This document shows positions 62,108-64,000 of a stretch of DNA of 64,000 bases, one piece after another. A program made the position numbers and the translations under genes. The notes under the pieces were generated by a model that saw only the letters and a list, made by a program, of their open reading frames with translations, searched no databases and was not told the DNA's origin. The DNA is from CAZSDP01 sp964605665 (GTDB lineage Bacteria > Planctomycetota > UBA8108 > UBA1146), in NCBI GenBank assembly GCA_964605665.1, contig CAZSDP010000015.1:1-64000 (forward strand), read 5' to 3'. Position 1 is the first letter of the stretch. Each line of letters opens with the position of its first letter.

Positions 62108-64000
62108 TTAGGGACACCCAGGGAAAATCACGCAGTTCAAGGCTCCCGGCGTATTGTCCTCACCACATGAAGGGAATGGAGCAGCTGGCAGGGGCCCCTG
62201 ACCGAAGATCCCCTCTAATGCGACGATGACATCAGCGACGTTGAGTAAGTCATCGTCATTGACATCGTGGGCGAGATCGCACTGGGAGGTTCCAGTCGAG
62301 AACAGGAAGAGGATTGTTGTCACGCAATCGGAAACGTTGAACTGCCCATCTCCATTCGTGTCTCCGCGAACAAAAGTCTGATCAGACTGGCAAACGACTA
62401 AACAAGAAGATGGCGTGATCGAATCACCGCAGAGGTTGAGTCCAGAAATGGAGATCTCAGCTGGATCGAGTGGACTGGGCAAGCTCACCGTGACTGAAGT
62501 CGCTGAAGGAGGTAACGACTGAACGAACGTCCCATTCACACTCACCAGAAGAGAGAGGGCGTCCTGTACCGGAGTCCACGAAACCTCCGCAGTGCAGGTC
62601 ATCATGTCGACTGAGCAACTCAGAGGTCCGATCTGATCACTGGGAATTGGTATGTACTCTACAGAGCAACAAGTTTGATCACCGAAGACTCCCCCAATAA
62701 TAGGACGGATGCAGAGTTCAAATGTTCCTGATCCAGTCAAGGGAGTGGTAATGGAACTGAGAGTTCCGGGAATCGTACTCAAGAGAATTCCATTCAATCT
62801 CAGCTCAAGCTCGTCTGCTGCTTCTACATTTGTCCAACTCAATACTGTATCGCCGGTGCACGGGTTGGAAATTGCACAGGTGAGTCCCGCAACCGCTGTT
62901 GGTGGAACAGCAACTGCACAGGTCACTTCCATAGCGACGATGTTACCGAGGCTTGCGATCACAGAGTAAAGCTGGGGACCTCCCGGCGGATCGAGATCGG
63001 TAAAGCTCATCGAGCTACCCGCAATCTCCTGCAGAAGATTGCCCCCCCGGTAAACCCCAATCAAGTCGTAGGACCCGGTATTGGTCCAAGCCAATTCGAT
63101 GCTAGTTCCTTGCCGTGAGCACGTGAAGTTAGACACGGCGGACAACTGAATCGTTGTCGAACAAGTTGCGATCATCGAATCCAAACCGATGATCCGCCCG
63201 AGAATCTCGTAGCTAACCGGCCCCACAGCGGGCGTGGTATCGACATATGACGTGCTGTTGCCGAGAAGACTGGCGATCACCACACCTTCACGTCGAATCT
63301 CAATCTCCGAATAGGCTTGTGGATTCGCCCATGTGAGTGTCGCCTGATTCACCTCACCAACACAACTGAAGTTACTCGGAGTTGCCGGTAGTGCCGCAGC
63401 GATGCAACTGGAGTCGGAGGAGCTTGCACCGTTAAAGACTCCTCTTACCGAATAGTTGTGCAGCCCAATCGTAGCCAAATTATCAACATGCGAGGTTACT
63501 GTTCCCTGCAGCGTTACTAACAAAACGCCGTCTCGACGCAACTCGATCGAAGAGTAAGTTGTCGGATTTGTCCACGAAATGCTGACCGATTGGCTTCCAT
63601 CCACGCAATTGACCATGGTGGGTGCATCGGGAGGAATCGAACCCACGCAACTCGCGGGTGGGGAATCGAGACCGATGAGACGGGCAACAACTGAATACTG
63701 GTGATTACCCGGACCAGGAGCTGGATCTAAATAGCTCACTGCCGCTCCACCAAGGAGTGCAATCGACACGCCATCGCGCAGAATCTCAATCTCGTCATAT
63801 CCTTCGCTGTTCGTCCAATCAAGCTGAGTTCCCCCGGCTTGATGGGTGCACGCGCTGATCGCCACGGGATCGGGTGAAACTGCAACACTGCATGACGCTG
63901 TTGTTTCCAATCCTCCCGCCACCCCGACAATCGAATAATCCCTGAGCCCACCAGGAGGAGACAAGTCGGTGAAGGTCGACACCCCCCCTGGCAAGATCGT
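62108..64000 (-). CDS. FN3-like repeat protein with dockerin-like end, 5' end beyond window
   Basis: At least 630 aa; the frame is still open at the window edge and the first visible residues continue a repeat, so the N-terminus is missing. It contains about six repeats of 65-75 residues of fibronectin-III-like type, each with a core of the form TLTWANPQAYSEIEIRREGV followed by YxxxGRIIGLDS and a Cys (examples SISWTNPTTYSSIELRRDGV, VLSWTNVEAADELELRLNG). The C-terminal 95 residues are the shared module (RGDTNGDGQFNVSDCVTTIL, DVNDDDLLNVADVIVAL) with tail CGEDNTPGALNC and a final GCP. It is a large secreted, probably surface-attached, adhesin-like protein. Confidence 0.85.
   Translation of the reverse strand, partial: TILPGGVSTFTDLSPPGGLRDYSIVGVAGGLETTASCSVAVSPDPVAISACTHQAGGTQLDWTNSEGYDEIEILRDGVSIALLGGAAVSYLDPAPGPGNHQYSVVARLIGLDSPPASCVGSIPPDAPTMVNCVDGSQSVSISWTNPTTYSSIELRRDGVLLVTLQGTVTSHVDNLATIGLHNYSVRGVFNGASSSDSSCIAAALPATPSNFSCVGEVNQATLTWANPQAYSEIEIRREGVVIASLLGNSTSYVDTTPAVGPVSYEILGRIIGLDSMIATCSTTIQLSAVSNFTCSRQGTSIELAWTNTGSYDLIGVYRGGNLLQEIAGSSMSFTDLDPPGGPQLYSVIASLGNIVAMEVTCAVAVPPTAVAGLTCAISNPCTGDTVLSWTNVEAADELELRLNGILLSTIPGTLSSITTPLTGSGTFELCIRPIIGGVFGDQTCCSVEYIPIPSDQIGPLSCSVDMMTCTAEVSWTPVQDALSLLVSVNGTFVQSLPPSATSVTVSLPSPLDPAEISISGLNLCGDSITPSSCLVVCQSDQTFVRGDTNGDGQFNVSDCVTTILFLFSTGTSQCDLAHDVNDDDLLNVADVIVALEGIFGQGPLPAAPFPSCGEDNTPGALNCVIFPGCP

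Overview
The window reads as one long scaffold piece from an uncultured bacterium of the Planctomycetota type, probably marine. The main evidence is the set of secreted proteins that end in a planctomycete-style dockerin-like module (RGDxNxDG...DAIxxLxxLF) followed by a short Cys-rich tail. DUF1570-like, CRTAC1-like, FG-GAP and MoxR/DUF58/VWA proteins also fit this phylum. The assignment is inferred from protein style only; there is no rRNA here. A run of exactly 100 N (36838-36937) shows that the sequence is an assembled scaffold.

Layout. 1-10.3 kb (minus strand): a partial DUF1570-like metallopeptidase, a membrane pseudokinase, uvrB, a ComEA-like HhH protein, DUF192, DUF2062 and nadC. 10.5-16.9 kb (plus): a UDP-sugar pyrophosphorylase, a TPR protein and a DUF4388-like/TPR protein with a histone-H1-like Lys tail. 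17.1 kb: tRNA-Cys. 17.8-22.3 kb: an FG-GAP protein and a di-haem peroxidase, both with dockerin-like C-termini. 22.4-27.5 kb: a beta-barrel-like lipoprotein, a MamK-like actin with an upstream coiled-coil partner, a small membrane protein and an EI24-family protein. 27.6-41.4 kb: three cohesin-like/dockerin-like proteins, tRNA-Leu, an ECF sigma/anti-sigma pair, an aminopeptidase, a thioredoxin-like protein interrupted by an in-frame TGA, a transglutaminase, tRNA-Arg and a second di-haem peroxidase. 41.7-43.7 kb: a CRTAC1-like lipoprotein and tRNA-Pro. 44.5-54.1 kb: a tightly coupled MoxR-DUF58-VWA operon. 54.3-56.4 kb: a secreted CarboxypepD_reg-like/dockerin-like protein. 56.7-61.9 kb: a three-gene exported operon (beta-propeller, cytochrome c fused to a LivK-type binding protein, SurA-like/DsbA-like protein). 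62.1-64 kb: a partial FN3-like repeat protein with a dockerin-like end.

How the parts fit. Eight secreted proteins share one C-terminal module whose cysteines come and go in matched pairs. This suggests a common disulfide-stabilised sorting or docking domain serving unrelated N-terminal cargo (peroxidases, propellers, cohesin-like and FN3-like proteins). The MamK-like actin and its coiled-coil neighbour form a compact putative cytoskeletal operon with no other magnetosome gene in view. The MoxR cluster looks like a standard chaperone/VWA assembly system, with an added secreted TPR protein. All functions are inferred from sequence motifs read by eye; no database search was run.
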